Positions 31,208-43,530 of a stretch of 64,000 bases of DNA are shown here, piece by piece. Under the pieces are notes generated by a model. It had not been told where the DNA came from. It saw only the letters and a program-made list of their open reading frames with translations, and did no database searches. The stretch comes from Hepsetus odoe. Its lineage: Eukaryota > Chordata > Actinopteri > Characiformes > Hepsetidae. The DNA lies in contig CM029393.1 in assembly GCA_017165825.1 (NCBI GenBank), positions 496,001 to 560,000 on the forward strand, read 5' to 3'. The stretch's first letter is position 1; each line of letters opens with the position of its first letter. The position numbers and the translations under genes were made by a program.

Positions 31208-34200
31208 TTAAAGTTTTCAGGAACATTATATAGCCCTTGGAAGAAAAAAAAAATTATATAAATTCTACATGGAAATTATGTACATAAATGTATTATAACG
31301 GCTGTGAATGAGTAGCATACCTGTTGGTTTATAAATCTATATATGTAGCTATTATAATGTACCACTGAACTTAAACTATAATGGGGAATATTTAAATACT
31401 ACACAAGTCACATATTAAAAATAGTTTCATAAAAAAGCCACAAAAAAAAAAAAGAATGTCCTATACTAGTTTACTTGGCTCTTTAAAGTTGAGTTTCAGT
31501 TGAAAAGGATTTTATGAAATATATGTGCTTTCAACAATACTGTAGCAACATATTTAAGGTGACAGAGTTGTTGCAACAACTATTTTACAGTTACATTGTG
31601 CATATGTGCATAATGTAACAAAGACTGATGGATTTTGTTTTTGGTATTAGTTTTTTCATAATGACCATTTTATACTTTGATGAGCTCTCTAAAATCACTA
31701 CACATGGACACTTTTGGTTTTGCAAGATGCAGTTTATCCTGTCAGTGCCTTCTGCTTACCAATTATTAGTCTGCTGATCACTTAAAAGCTCAATGGGTAT
31801 CATGAATGTGTAAGCAGTATGTTGTGTGTGCTTTTGGTGCCTTAGCAATGGAAAGCACCGAAGCATAATAGCTGCTAAAGCCATTTTACTCACCAATTTT
31901 CAGACAGATGTGGTTTGCTCAAACCATCACTATGGTTTTTATGTTAGATGATATAAAAAAATTCATGTTTATTAAGTAGAATGCAAAGCCAGAAGTGTAC
32001 AGCATGAGAGATTTGATCAGAAGCCAGTACAAAATACCTTATTAAAATGGTCATAAAAAAACTATGCCAAAAACAAAAGGTGTAGAATATTACATATTCA
32101 ATATTACAAAATTACATTGTTTTATTTTTCCATGGGATTCTAGATCTTTTTTTATTGAAACTCTTCATATCTGTTGATAATGTTCAGTGACTGTGATGTA
32201 TGTAGCAATGACATATCTGAACGGGATTAATTTGTTGATACTCCTTCCTGGAAAAAATATGCCTGGATTGGATCAGGATACAAGGACAGGGAGAGGGACA
32301 TCACTGACGCTTCACCCTGCCAAAATATTCAAATATTTAACCCTTCATCAATTGCTAGATAAACACACCTATTTGCATTTAGATATGTCTAGATATATCA
32401 GATTGCATTGAACATAACACCTTTTCCATTTGACCACCAGAATTTTGGGATACGCATGGTATTGTATATATGCTATGGGACTAATATATATATATACTTT
32501 TAATTTGCATATTTCAAATTTCCATTTATTTTTTATATGATAATATGTTTAATGAAAATAGTGATTTAATAATATGATCATCTAGAAAATAACTTGACGT
32601 GGCTGTAGCTCTTTCCCTACTGAGGTGTTGCTAACCTAGTTTTCTGCTGTAATAAATTTGGTCGAAGAATATGTAGCGGGATTTTTTGCCCTGATTCTTT
32701 ATGAATGAAACATTTGATTGTGTGATGTGCCTGCATTATGCATTTCTTGAGAATGGAAAAAAATCTTTACACAATCTGTTAATGTTAGTGATTTAGTGAT
32801 TCAGTTCCTAGGCCTAATTGTTGTTTGGAACACCAGCCCTGGATACAGTTCCTGGATACCGTTTCATTTTTTGGTGAATGCAAACTTAAGAGTCTAATCA
32901 AATGCATATAGACTCTGCTCTTAGGACCTTATTTGATAATTAAACAAAGACAAATTACCTCACTATATGTGAACAGATTATCTCAGCTCATGCACTGAAA
33001 TTGTCAGTCTTTGTCATACATTATTAAAGGAAAGGTTTAGGTGCGATTGGGCTGTTCACACTGTCCCTAGTCCTGAGCATCTGCCTGCTTGCAGCTGAAG
33101 ATGGCACATGGCTTCCTTAATTAATCATTACTTGTATTTATAAGAATAGATAAAGCATTATAGTTGTGGCACCTGTGCAGTTTTTCCAAATTCTGGCATA
33201 TTTATATTTTTAATATGTTGATATATATTTTGTTTATATGATCATTTCACTTGTTTTCACTGAAAACAAAGAAAAAAAAAAGTCTTAGTGCAAACAATGG
33301 AAAATTCTTTGAGACAGTTGGATTTCAAGCTGGCAAGCCAACTTTAATTTGTAATTAAAACCACTTGTGACAAGCTAGAAGTGAATGCAACATATAAGGC
33401 ATAGCTTTAACCAGATTTAAAGGAGTATCCACATTTTGTTGCTAGTCTGTGTATACCATAATTTGTATGGAGAAACAAAATAAGTGTGACAAACCATCAG
33501 CGTATTTGAGAAACATAGCAACATGGACATTGGACATACTAAGGCTTCAAATGCTACATTTTTCCTGGTCTACTGTATACAGTGTCCCCAAGTTTGCAGA
33601 CCATGCCAAAGTAGCTTTTCTCATGTGTTTTTCAGAAACCAAAGCATATTTTAAGTGCTGGGCTTTTCTGATGGCCATAAGTGAGTTAAGATATCAATCT
33701 CTCTCAATCCAACCCCTGTTTGGAGAGAAGGATATGTGGGACGTGAAAGAAAATAATGAATAACTATTGGAAGTGCTTGATTTTAGTCATTCTTTCAACA
33801 TGGCATGCATGCAACAAAATGTAAAGTTGAGGGTGTCGGTCACTTTGTGGGCCTCCATTTTAATTTTCATATACTAAGTTTTAATAGGAAAAACAAAGTA
33901 CTTTAATATTATTAGTAAATAAATATAAATACATTACAAATAATTTTGGAATGGTATCTTCGAAAATATTAACAGTTTTTGGAGTGAATCAAATCAAAGC
34001 CTGCAGAACTGCAAGGATATCAGTATTTCTGGTCATGAATGAAGCATTGCACTTTAATGACAGGGCTAGCTAGCATAAGATAATTCTAGCCAGGTTTATC
34101 ATAGTAGAAGAATTTGCATTTGCATTCCAATGGCTTCTCAAAGAAGGAAGGAAGACAGCACATGATATAGCTTTGATACCTACCAATGACAGACAGAATC

Positions 34201-34468
34201 CTTATATGAATACAACCAATTGGCAGTTAGTAAGGTTTGTTTGCACAGTATGTCACTGACTTCAGCCTAGTCTCTATGAATAAGTAGTGCTGTCCATTAT
34301 GGGTATCTGCAAACTGAATCAACACAATTGTCAGTAAAGAGCATACAGTCTTGATAAGAATGAGCACACAAAAAATATTTGACTTTTGCTGTTTAGTGAA
34401 GGGTAAGGCTACTTAACACAACTGAGGCTCAGGCACTTTTGTGAGCAGCCCTGTCACTCCCTGTCAGA

Positions 34469-34487
34469 GTGTGTGTGTGTGTGTGTG

Positions 34488-34558
<71 letters not shown>
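34469..34558. repeat. (GT)n(AT)n compound microsatellite
   Basis: About ten GT units pass through a short mixed stretch into about 30 AT units. Likely highly variable. Confidence 0.95.
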
Positions 34559-34562
<4 letters not shown>

Positions 34563-35637
34563 AAACCCTACTAGATTAAACACCACTGTTAATTGTATTT
34601 GAGTGCAGTATTATGTACACAACAAGTTAATGATTGTCTGCATTATTACTGTTATTATTAATTTGGTAGTTCAGTTATGTTTTTGGCTTAATAATTATAA
34701 TATATTATAATAATTATAATAATAGTGTATTATTCCAGAGTCTCTTAATGCCTGTTTTGGGCAGCATGCAACATAGCATATTCACATAACAGATTCACCT
34801 TATGTAATTGACCTAATCCATGCCACATTTTCCAGGCTTTACAGAACTCAAAAAAAAAACAAAAAAACAAAAAAAAACCTAATGAGAAATTGCAGCATGC
34901 TGTAATTACCCTTGCTACTTGACGTTAAATAAAAATTTTAAAATGATACAGTACACTGAGACTATATTGTTGTAGCTAACTGAAATTACAGTCTGAAAAT
35001 AGCAGTTACCCACAGGATCAAATCTACATTTTGTTATTATTTTAAACGATCCTTTGACTATTGTTTCTGTAAAATTTAGGTTTGAGTGTCATTTGTTTAA
35101 ACACAGATGGCATATATTCATTCAAATAACGAATGTTAATTATTTTTGGTTTATGTAGACTCTTAGAAATGTAAAAATATTGTTTTATATATTGTTGCTT
35201 TTTAATTTGAAAAATATGTGCTGTGCCTCTAACTAGTAGAAGTGAAACATAATGACCAGACAGCTGTGCATTTGGAGTCTGTTTTTGTGTAGACTGTCTT
35301 TACTATATGTAAATATATAAAGATAATACATTTTGCAACTTGAATATAAACAAAAATATATATTGTATATTTATGTATGAATCAGCTTTTGTATACATAT
35401 TTATTTGCGAATGACATGCCTATAGTGTGTCCACAATAGCAGAATGGATATTTAAAGTCTAATGGTTTGAAATAGTCTAGTTAGGCTTCAACTGTGCAGC
35501 AGGTTGGCCAGTGTTTCATTTTTTTCATTTAAAATGCATTACCATGTTTTTCATTATGCAACTACTGTTATATTGTTTCCCATTTTGATTAAAATGAACT
35601 ATTGTCAAAACACATGTATGGAAATATATTAATTCAT

Positions 35638-35643
35638 AATAAA
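35638..35643 (+). terminator. Candidate polyadenylation signal AATAAA
   Basis: AATAAA followed within 25 nt by GT/T-rich text, just before repeats resume. It would end a 4.4-kb 3' UTR. An alternative AATAAA is at 32651. Confidence 0.25.
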
Positions 35644-35762
35644 GGTTGATCATAAAGTATTATGCTTATTCTGCTAAATTGTAATATCAATAATAATAAT
35701 AATACTTCTGGAATAAGGAAGTTCATGAGTATTTGTGATTTTCTATTGTGATGTTTAGTGAG

Positions 35763-36010
35763 ATTAGCGTGAGAAGAACATTGAGTTTACAAGTTTGTAA
35801 GAGGGATTGCAAATGAGATTGCATTGGTTTGGACATGTGCAGGGCAGGGACAAGAAGTATATTGGGAGAAGGATGGAGCTGCCAGGCAAGAGGAGAAAAG
35901 TAAGGCCAAAGAGGAGGTTCATGGTTCATGTGGTGAGAGAGGACGTGCAGGCGGTTGGTTTGAAGGAAGAAGATGCAGAGGACTGGAAGAAATATGTGCC
36001 AACCCCTAAT
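35763..36010 (+). mobile_element. RTE-like LINE copy B, 3' fragment
   Basis: The plus strand reads MRLHWFGHVQGRDKKYIGRR, MELPGKRRKVRPKRRF and VVREDVQAVGLKEEDAEDWK. This is the extreme C-terminal part of the family RT; all else is lost. Confidence 0.85.
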
Positions 36011-36049
36011 AGGAATTTCCTCACATAAAGTACTCCCTTTGACGCTTTG

Positions 36050-36232
36050 CTGTTGTATAGGTGCACAACTAGGAGTCTTGTACTCAACTTTATTAACCAT
36101 AAACATAACTCACGAACCACTAGTGCTGACGAAAGTGAACACTCTGCTCTGACTTAATAGGACTTAAACCCTGCCCTAATGAGACCAGGTGTGCCCAGTC
36201 AGAGGCAGACCACCGCCTACCGTGACAGAAGG
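36050..36232 (-). repeat. LTR relic related to the 13033/19311/21562 family
   Basis: The order of blocks is the same as in those LTRs: 'caactttattaaccataaac', then 'ctgctctgacttaataggac' 'ttaaaccctgcc', 'gaccaggtgtgcccagtcag' and the ending 'accgtgacag'. It is diverged and lacks clear ends. Confidence 0.55.
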
Positions 36233-36488
36233 ATTCACAGGGGAATGGTTTCAAGAATAGTCTGTCCTAAGGAGGACTAATGCCAAGGAGATTGATAGCA
36301 CAGTCATAAAGTAAGAAGATGTCCTTCTACTTACAGACCTCAGTCTGTATTATTAATAATTAAAAAAAAAACCCAAAAAACAAAAAGGTGAATAGTGGTT
36401 TGAAGATTTGAGTTTGTTAACTGCCTGCCCGTTCATGTCAGATAGCAGCTACAGCTTTCCTCTGGAGAAAGGCTAGTTTGAGAATTCA

Positions 36489-36734
36489 AGTGAAAGTGAC
36501 TATTCTTATTGTTGTGACAAGCACAGCACACAGTAGGACACAAAGAAATTCAACCTTAGCATTTTACCCATTCACATGTGCAGCAGGGGGCAGCTATTGA
36601 AAGGGCCCAGGGTGCAGTGATGGGGACAGTGCCTTGCTCAAGGTACCTCAGGGCAACCTGTTGATCTAGAATTCAAACCCACAACCTTCTGATCCTGGGG
36701 CCAACTCCCTAATGAATAGACTATTGCCGCCCCA
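36489..36734 (-). repeat. SINE family S1, minus strand
   Basis: Tail 'aagtgaaagtgactattctt' on the left, body, then the B-box complement 'gaattcaaacccacaacctt' and head on the right. Confidence 0.85.
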
Positions 36735-36851
36735 TTCTTGCTGTTATCCCATGAAAAAATAACCAAGGAAAACAGAGGCTTGGTGAAATTAAGTTTTTCT
36801 TGACATGATTTAGGTGGTCAGAACACCCTTACTACAAACAGCCTCTTGAAA

Positions 36852-37010
36852 GTGATTATCATTGTGAAGCACACAGTCAACCACAACAAAATGCATTCTC
36901 TGCATTTAAAAGGCAGAAGTGAGCAACTATACATCCAGCACCGGGGGGGTAGTGTTAGGTTCAGTACCTTCCTCAAGGTTACCTCAGGGCAACTGCTTAT
37001 TGGTCTCCTG
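36852..37010 (-). repeat. SINE family S1, minus strand, head lost
   Basis: The tail and body are recognisable ('gaaagtgattatcattgtga' to 'acctcagggcaactgcttat'). The tRNA-like head is missing. Confidence 0.65.
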
Positions 37011-37289
37011 CTACTTGCAAGATAAGCTATCTTTATTATTTATGTATTCATGAGAGTTAATTACCAAAACTGAACAAAGGCGCTTGACACTTATTGAATG
37101 ATTGTTGCTGGATTTCTATAATGATAAGAATAAAACATTAAAATTATTTGTATTATCCTTTAGATCTGACTGTGACTTTTGTGGTTGGACTGAAAATATC
37201 AGGCTCTCTGTCCCATGAGCTGTCATTTACATTTTCATTTACAGCATTTAGGTAGAGTGCTTGAAATCATTGTTCTTCATCTGTTAACC

Positions 37290-37583
37290 ATGGTTACCTG
37301 CAATGAAACACATGCAGCCATCATTGCGTTACACAAAAAGGATTTCACAGGCAAGGATATGGCTGCTAGTAAGATTGTACCTAAATCAACCATTTATTGG
37401 ATCATTAAGAACTTCAAGGAGAGAGGTCCAATTGTTATGAAGATGGCTTCAGGGCACACAAGAAAGTCCAGCAAGTACCGGTACCATCTCCTACAGTTGA
37501 TTCAGCTGCAGAATCTGGCCACCATCAGTGCAGAGCTTGCACAGAAATGCATTTGCATGCACAGAGAGGTGAAGACTTCATAA
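37290..37583 (+). pseudogene. Tc1-type transposase N-terminal fragment
   Basis: The frame reads ETHAAIIALHKKDFTGKDMA then ASKIVPKSTIYWIIKNFKER. This is the paired helix-turn-helix DNA-binding region of Tc1-family transposases. It stops before the catalytic DDE domain. A short L2-type tail fragment ('catttacagcatttaggtag') lies just upstream at 37225-37256. Confidence 0.7.
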
Positions 37584-38499
37584 GGGAGGAAAGTGGAGTG
37601 GTTGAAGGTGAAGTCGTTTAAATACATTGTATCAACACACTCACCAGTAATGGTGAGTGTGGAAGAGAGGTGAAGAAGAGAATGCAGACAGGTTGGAATG
37701 AGTGGAGGAGTGTTTTGTGACAGACGGGTACCAGCTAGAGTAAAAGAAGGTTTACAGGGCAGTAGTGAGACAAACTATGTTGTTTGTGTTGGAGATGGTG
37801 GCACTGACATAAGGACAGGAGGCAGAGCTGGAGGTGTCAGAGTTATAGATGCTGAGATTTTCGTTGGATGTGACTAGGATGGACATTACTGACCCCCCAT
37901 TCCATTTCTCTCCCCACATGTCCGGGGGGGCCCGCTGTGGTCATCACCTGAGTCCAATGCCGAGCTACCATCTGGTCTGTGTGATGCATCTGATGCGCCA
38001 AGGCACCCTATCAGCTCATCGTACCAAACTACCAACTGGTCTGTGCTGTGCATCTGATGCGCCAAGGGATCCTGGTGGCTCACCGGTACCTGGGGCCACG
38101 CTCAACTTGCTGAGCCTGGGAAGCAGTTTAGGACTCTGTGCTGATCCTGGGGTTAAACCCAAACTAACTTTGTACTGCTAGTATACCCAAGGGGGTTGGG
38201 TAGCCAGTCGACCTTGGACCCTCAGAGGTTTTTTTCTCCACACAGTGGAGTTTTTGGTTCCTCTCCTCTGTAGTCATCTGGCTTTAACTTCTAGTACTAT
38301 AACCGATGTCTACCATCTATGTAAAGTGCCTTGGGGCAACTCTGTTGTGAAAGGCGCTATACAAGAATAAATTGAATTGAATTGATTAGAAATTACTATA
38401 TTACAGGGATAGCTCAGGTTAAACGTTTTGGAGACAAAGTTAGACAGGCAAGGTTGCATTGGTTTGTACATGTCCAGGGGAGAGATGAGGATTACCAGT
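37584..38499 (+). mobile_element. RTE-like LINE copy C, split by a LINE tail
   Basis: RT thumb and C-terminal text at 37584-37888 ('taaatacattgtatcaacac', 'acgggtaccagctagagtaa') resumes at 38385 with 'agaaattactatattacagg' 'gatagctcaggtt'. Multiple stops are present. The 496-bp interruption is a Rex1-type 3' end. Confidence 0.8.
37889..38384 (+). mobile_element. Rex1/CR1-like LINE 3' UTR
   Basis: The same 3' UTR as at 8541-9183 but on the plus strand, ending 'acaagaataaattgaattga' 'attg'. Contained are 'accttggaccctcagaggtt' and the recurring 'catctgatgcgccaaggcac'. It inserted into copy C. Confidence 0.75.
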
Positions 38500-40507
38500 G
38501 CCAGTGCTGTTAGCCTACAGGATGCTGGTGGAAATTGAACTACTACTGGCCAAAGAGAAGAACCAGAAAAGGAGGAAGGCATGTCCAGAGGGAGGAAGAG
38601 AGAAAGAAGGGGAGGAGAGTTGAATGTTGGCAGCATGACTGGTAAAGGTAGAGAGTTAACTGATATGATGGAGAGAAGGAAGGTTGACCTTTTGTGTGTG
38701 CAAGAAACTAGATGGAAGGCTAGTAAGGCCAAGTGTATCAGAGGAGGGTTTAAATTGTTTTACTATGGTGTGGATGGAAGAAGCAATGGGGTAGGTGTTA
38801 TTCTGAAGGAAGAGTATGTGAAGAGTGTTTTGTAGGTGAAGAGAATGTCAGATAGGGTGATGAGTTTGAAGCTGGAAGTTGAAGGTGTGATAATGAATGT
38901 TGTTAGTGCTTATGCCCCACAAGTTGGTTGTGAGATGGAAGAGAGAGAAGAATTCTGGAGTGAGTTAGATGAAGTGATAGCAAGTGTACCCAGGGGAGAG
39001 AGAGTGGTGATTGGTGCAGATTTTAATGGACATGTTGGTGAAGGGAACAGAGGTGATGAGGAGGTAATGGGTAGGTATGGTGTCAAGGAGAGGAATGATG
39101 AAGGTCAGATGGTTGTAGATTTTGCAAAAAGGATGGAAATGGCTATAGTTAATACATATTTTACGAAGAGGGAGGATCACAGAGTGACGTATGAGAGTGA
39201 AGGAAGATGCTCACAGGTGAAATATATCCTTTGCAGGAGGGTCAGTCTGAAGGAGATTGGAGAATGCAAAGTAGTAACGGGGAGAGTGTAGCTAAACAGC
39301 ATAGGATGGTGGTCTGTAGGATGACCTTGCAGGTCAAGAAGAGGAGGAAAGCGAAGCAGAGTCGAGGATTAAGTGGTGGAAGCTGAAGGAGGAGGACTAC
39401 AAGGTGGAATTCCGGCAGGAGTTAAAGCATGCACTGCGAGGTGCTGAAGAGCTACCAGATTGCTGGGAGACTATTGCAGAGTGGCAAGGCAGACAGCTAG
39501 GAAGGAGTGACATCTAGAAGGAAGGAGGATAAGGAAACCTTGAAGTGCAACCCAGAAGTTCAGGAGTGTATACAGAAGAAGAGGCAAGCGAAGAAGAAAT
39601 AGGATAGTCAGAGAGATGTTGAAAGTTAACTGGAGTACAAAGATACAAAGAGATGAAGCGCAGGGTGAAGAAAGCAGTTAAGCAGTTGCGAAGGCCAAAG
39701 ATAAGGTGTTTGGTGAATTGTATGAGAGGTTGGACAGTAAAGATGGAGAAAAGGATCTTTACCGATTGGCTAGACAAAGAGACAGACCTGGGAAAGATGT
39801 GCAGCAGGTCAGGGTGATTAAAGATAGGAATGGAAATGTACTCACAGGTGAACAGAGCGTGTTGAGCAGATGGAAGAAGCACTTTGAGGGGCTGATGAAT
39901 GAAGAAAATGAGAGAGAGAGAAAGAGAAGATTGGATGATGTGAGGAGAGTGAATCAGGAAGTGCAGCAAATAAGCAAGGTGGAAGTAAGGGCAGCAATGA
40001 AGAGGATGTAAAATGGAAAAGCTGTTGGACCAGATGACATACCAGTGGAAACATGGAGGTGTTTAGGGGAGATGGCAGTTGAGTTTTTGTTTAACACAAT
40101 TTAGGAAAGTGAGAGGATGCCTGAGGAATGTAGGCGAAGTATACTGGTTCCAATTTTCAAGAATAAGGGTCATGCACGGAGCTGTAGTAACTATAGAGGG
40201 ATAATGTTGATCTGCCACAGCAGAAGTTGTTTGTTGATGATATCGTGGTTTGCAGTAAGAGTAGGGAGCAGCTTGAGGAGGACCTGGAGAGATTGAGATA
40301 TGCTTTAGAGAGGAGAGGAATGAAAGTGAGTAGGTCAAAGACAGAATACATAAGTGTATAATACATAAGTATGAATGAAAGGGAGGAAAGTGGAGTGGTA
40401 AGGATGCAGGTAGTAGAGGTGACAAAGGTGAAAGAGTTTAAATACTTGGGACAACAAGTATTTACAACAGTCCACAGTAATGGCGAGTGTGGAAGAGAGA
40501 TGAAGAA
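38500..40507 (+). mobile_element. RTE-like LINE copy D
   Basis: It begins with the same 5' leader as copy H and runs through endonuclease, spacer and part of the RT. The RT has lost the section between 'gatctgccacagca' and the 'tgatgatatcgtgg' catalytic box (about 40215-40235), roughly 300 bp. It ends where an S1 SINE is inserted. Confidence 0.85.
38581..39291 (+). pseudogene. APE-type endonuclease of RTE-like LINE copy D
   Basis: Motifs seen are DLLCVQETRW (the metal-binding Glu), VISAYAP-like NVVSAYAPQVG, VVIGADFNGHVGEG (GDFN catalytic box) and a weak VDYIL-type VKYILCRR. These mark the exonuclease III/APE fold that nicks target DNA. A TAG at 38833-38835 splits the frame, so it is inactive as it stands. 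Confidence 0.85.
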
Positions 40508-40768
40508 AAGTGAAAGTGAAAAAGTGAAAGTGACAACCCTTGTCATTGCGAGGTCATGGCACAGCACACATGAACCACAACGAAATTGGACCTCTGCATT
40601 TAACCCATGCACACTCAAACCCGTGCAGCAGTGGGCAGCTATTGAAAGCGCCCGGGGAGCAGTGATGGGGACGGTACCTTGCTCAAGGGTACCTCAGGGC
40701 AACCTATTGGGAAGGGGTTTGAACCCCTGATCCTCCGATCATGCGGCTAACGCCCTCAACCCAAAAAC
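40508..40768 (-). repeat. SINE family S1, minus strand, inserted in LINE copy D
   Basis: A repeated GAAAGTGAAA tail lies on the left, with body and B-box complement 'ggtttgaacccctgatcctc'. The head is broken at 'aacgccctcaaccc', where a tRNA-like sequence follows. Confidence 0.85.
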
Positions 40769-40771
40769 CAC

Positions 40772-40843
40772 TGCGTTTGCCGGGAATCGAACCAGGGTCA
40801 ATTGCTTAGAAGGCAGCTATGCTCACCACTATACCACCAACGC
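40772..40843 (-). tRNA. tRNA-Gly-like sequence with a TCT anticodon, probable pseudogene
   Basis: The 72-nt minus strand reads GCGTTGGTGGTATAGTGGTG, then AGCATAGCTGCC, the loop CTTCTAA, and the T arm CCTGG-TTCGATT-CCCGG. It closely matches vertebrate tRNA-Gly(TCC). The anticodon position reads TCT rather than TCC, with mismatches at acceptor pair 6-67, T-stem pair 51-63 and anticodon-stem pair 28-42. So it is most likely decayed, not a working gene. It sits between two S1 SINEs. Confidence 0.65.
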
Positions 40844-40849
40844 TACCAC

Positions 40850-41040
40850 GACCTCTGCATTTAACCCATACACACACAGCAGTGGGCAGCAGTGGGCAGC
40901 TATTGAAAGCGCCCAGGGAGCAGTGATGGGGACGGTACCTTGCTCAAGGGTACCTCAGGGCAACCCACTAGGGTGGGAATCGAACCCACAATCTTCCGAT
41001 GCGGGGCCAACTCCCTAACCACTAGGCCACCGCTGCCCCT
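40850..41040 (-). repeat. SINE family S1, minus strand, tail-truncated
   Basis: It begins inside the body ('gacctctgcatttaacccat') and ends with an intact head complement ('actaggccaccgctgcccct'). The short block 41041-41070 repeats the body start again, showing a further fragment. Confidence 0.85.
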
Positions 41041-41236
41041 GGACCTCTGCATTTAACCCATGCACACTCAACATGATTTGTTGTGTTGCAGGGTCCATGT
41101 TCCGCTTCAGCTTTAATGTTCTTACAGATGGTCTCATGTTCCTTAAGCACCCTCTGATAAACGATAGAATTCATGTCTCAACTCCTCCCTTAACTTCACC
41201 TTCTTCAACTTAATTTGATCCTTGACTAACCAAGGA

Positions 41237-41491
41237 AGGGCAGCGGTGGCCTAGTGGTTAGGGTGTCAGCTGCATGATCGGAAGATCAGGGGTTCGAACC
41301 CTTTCCCAATGGGTTGCCCTGAGGTACCCTTGAGCAAGGTGCCGTCCCCGTCCCGCTCCTCCCTGCGATGGGCTGGCGACCTGTCCAGGGTGCGTCCCCC
41401 GTCCTCGCCCTGTGTGCGCTGGGTTGGACACCAGCACTCCCCCGCGACCCCGTTTGGGACAAGCGGCAGATAATGGATGGTTGGATGGATG
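41237..41491 (+). repeat. SINE family S1, GGAT tail, perfect duplication
   Basis: A perfect 13-bp target duplication GACTAACCAAGGA (41224-41236 and 41492-41504) gives exact ends. The copy runs from 'agggcagcggtggcctagtg' to '(TGGA)n'. Confidence 0.92.
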
Positions 41492-41538
41492 GACTAACCA
41501 AGGATCATCAACATCTCCCAATATAGGGAGGAGGCAGC

Positions 41539-41624
41539 TGTAAGGAATTACTCCTGACCGTGCCTGGCTCGCTGGTCTCCCAACAGCGGTGTGGCTCCCC
41601 CTAGTGCGGGAATGGGCTCTTACA
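41539..41624 (-). repeat. Fragment of the gypsy-element LTR
   Basis: The text 'ggtctcccaacagcggtgtg' 'gctccccctagtg' to 'gggctcttaca' matches one end of the LTRs at 54511 and 59212. The rest of the LTR is missing. Confidence 0.75.
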
Positions 41625-42889
41625 TTCACTAAAAGCACATAAATTTAATTGCTTACTATTGTTCGTGTGTGTGAGTAAATATGTGTATATAATTATTAAG
41701 GATTTATCCTGGGTGAGATCCTTATACATTATTAGAGTCTGAGACGTATTTTGGATACACCAATGTTTGTTCATATTGCTCAACTGCAGCACCCTAATGG
41801 CTGGTTGGTGATGCTGGAGTTTAACTTGGATGTTGCTGCAGTAATCAGATGGCCTGGATAGGAAGACACTTTCCAAGGACAAAATATGTGCCCAGTACCT
41901 ACTGCTTACAATGTTTACTATGGTACTAAATGTTTTTTTCTGTATACCATTCAGAATTTGAGCTTCTAACCACAATGTAGTATAAATAATTGTAGTAAAA
42001 GTATAAATAATCCATATCAAGAAATGCCCAATGACATCACAATGATTATGCATTAGGGTGATTTGTACACATATAATAGAAATGAAATGTTTCTCAGCTG
42101 ACTGAAGATGGCGATGCTGGAAGTGATCAGACTGAGTCAACAAGTACAGTCAAAATGCAACTATATCATCTCCTTTCAGCTACTCGCATTAGGGTTTGCT
42201 ATGGTGAATCACCCGTATATATTGTTTTCTGTCCTCTGCATATTCCTCTTTTTATACTGACCATTTTTACTCTATACTCTAGACCTTTTTGGCCTTATTT
42301 CCTTCAAATATCCTACTCTCTCCTCTGCACATAACAAAACCAATGCAATCTCAATTATTTGACATTGTCTGTCCCTCTAATATATTTGTTCTTAATCCTG
42401 TCCTTATATTGCACTTTATACAACTCAGAAACCAGCTTTACAGAATCTGGGTATGAGCTCCATGTTAGTAAGCTGAGGGAAACAGAGGTAAACTCCCTAA
42501 AACTGGAGGAAAGAACCTTGGGAGGAACTGAGACTCAAAAGGGGAACCCATCCTCTTCGGGACGGCGCAGGATAATCAAGAAAGAAAAGAAAGTGCATTT
42601 TATAAATGAAAATATTTTGCAATGAGTTCCAGTAAAGTTTGAGTTACTATACAAGAGGTCCATTAAAGTCTGTAATTGGAAGTTCAGTTGGCTAAAAGTG
42701 ATAATTCTGTGAGTCAGTGGACTGTTTGTTAGTCCTAGGTAGTGACAGCAGCACTTGGAGATGACCCAGTATGATGTGGTTGATCTGAAGTTCGGATAGG
42801 GAGAGGAATCTGATGATGGTAGGTTCGATTGAATAGATACTACAAGAAACTACAAGAAAGAGCTCAGTGCTGATCCATGATGTAATCCC
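41625..42889. other. Intergenic with decayed repeats
   Basis: At 42210-42370 the text resembles a decayed minus-strand LINE end. At 42430-42590 'ggaggaaagaaccttgggag' 'gaactgagactcaaa' is a phrase common in fish repeats. Neither has a frame or ends. 41630-42180 shows nothing. Confidence 0.35.
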
Positions 42890-42981
42890 TCCTCCAACAA
42901 AAATATGTTGGTTTGATCCTACTTTTAATCCATTCATCAGTCCTACTACAGACCTAATCACTGTCACACTGCTCTCACACA

Positions 42982-43530
42982 TACAGTACTAAGCAAAAGT
43001 TTTAGGCAGGTTTGGAAAAAATGCTGTAAAAAAATAATGTTTTCAAAAATGGAAGTGTTAATCATTTATTTTCATCAATCAACAAAATGCAGTGAATGAA
43101 CAAAAGAGAAATCTATATCAAATCAATATTTGGTGTGACCACCCTTTGCCTTCAAAACAGCATCAATTCTTCTAGGTATATTTGCACACAGTTTTTGAAG
43201 GAACTTGGCTGGTAGGTTGTTCCAAACATCTTGGAGAACTAACCACAGATCTGTGGATGTAGGCTTCCTCACATCCTTCTGTCTCTTCATGTAATCCCAG
43301 ACACACTCGATGATGTTGAGATCAGGGCTCTGTGGGGACCATAAGAATTGATGCTGGTTTGAAGGCAAAAGGTAGTAACACCAAATATTGATTTGATTTA
43401 GATTTTTCTTTTGTTCGCTCACTTTGCATTTTGTAAATTGATAAAAATAAACAATCATTATTTATATTTATATTTATATTGTTTACAGCATTTTTTCCAC
43501 ACCTGCCTAAAACTTTTGCACAGTACTGTA
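42982..43530. mobile_element. Tc1-like element T1, copy 2
   Basis: The ends 'tacagtacta' and 'cacagtactgta' sit at a TA of LINE copy J, whose text continues across the insertion. The minus strand keeps the C-terminal end of a Tc1 transposase (SPDLNIIECVWDYMKRQKDV, LWLVLQDVWNNLPAKFLQKL, then IDAVLKAKGGHTKY). The N-terminal two thirds are deleted. The inverted arms are long, as in the 28101 copy. Confidence 0.85.

Larger units (their letters stand above)
31208..35760 (+). other. Possible long ccdc120 3' UTR and downstream DNA
   Basis: About 4.5 kb almost free of SINEs and LINEs, in sharp contrast to the rest of the window. The sequence is AT-rich and holds candidate AATAAA signals at 32651-32656 and 35638-35643. 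Either a long UTR under constraint or simply spacer would fit. A GT/AT microsatellite lies inside at 34469-34558. Confidence 0.35.
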
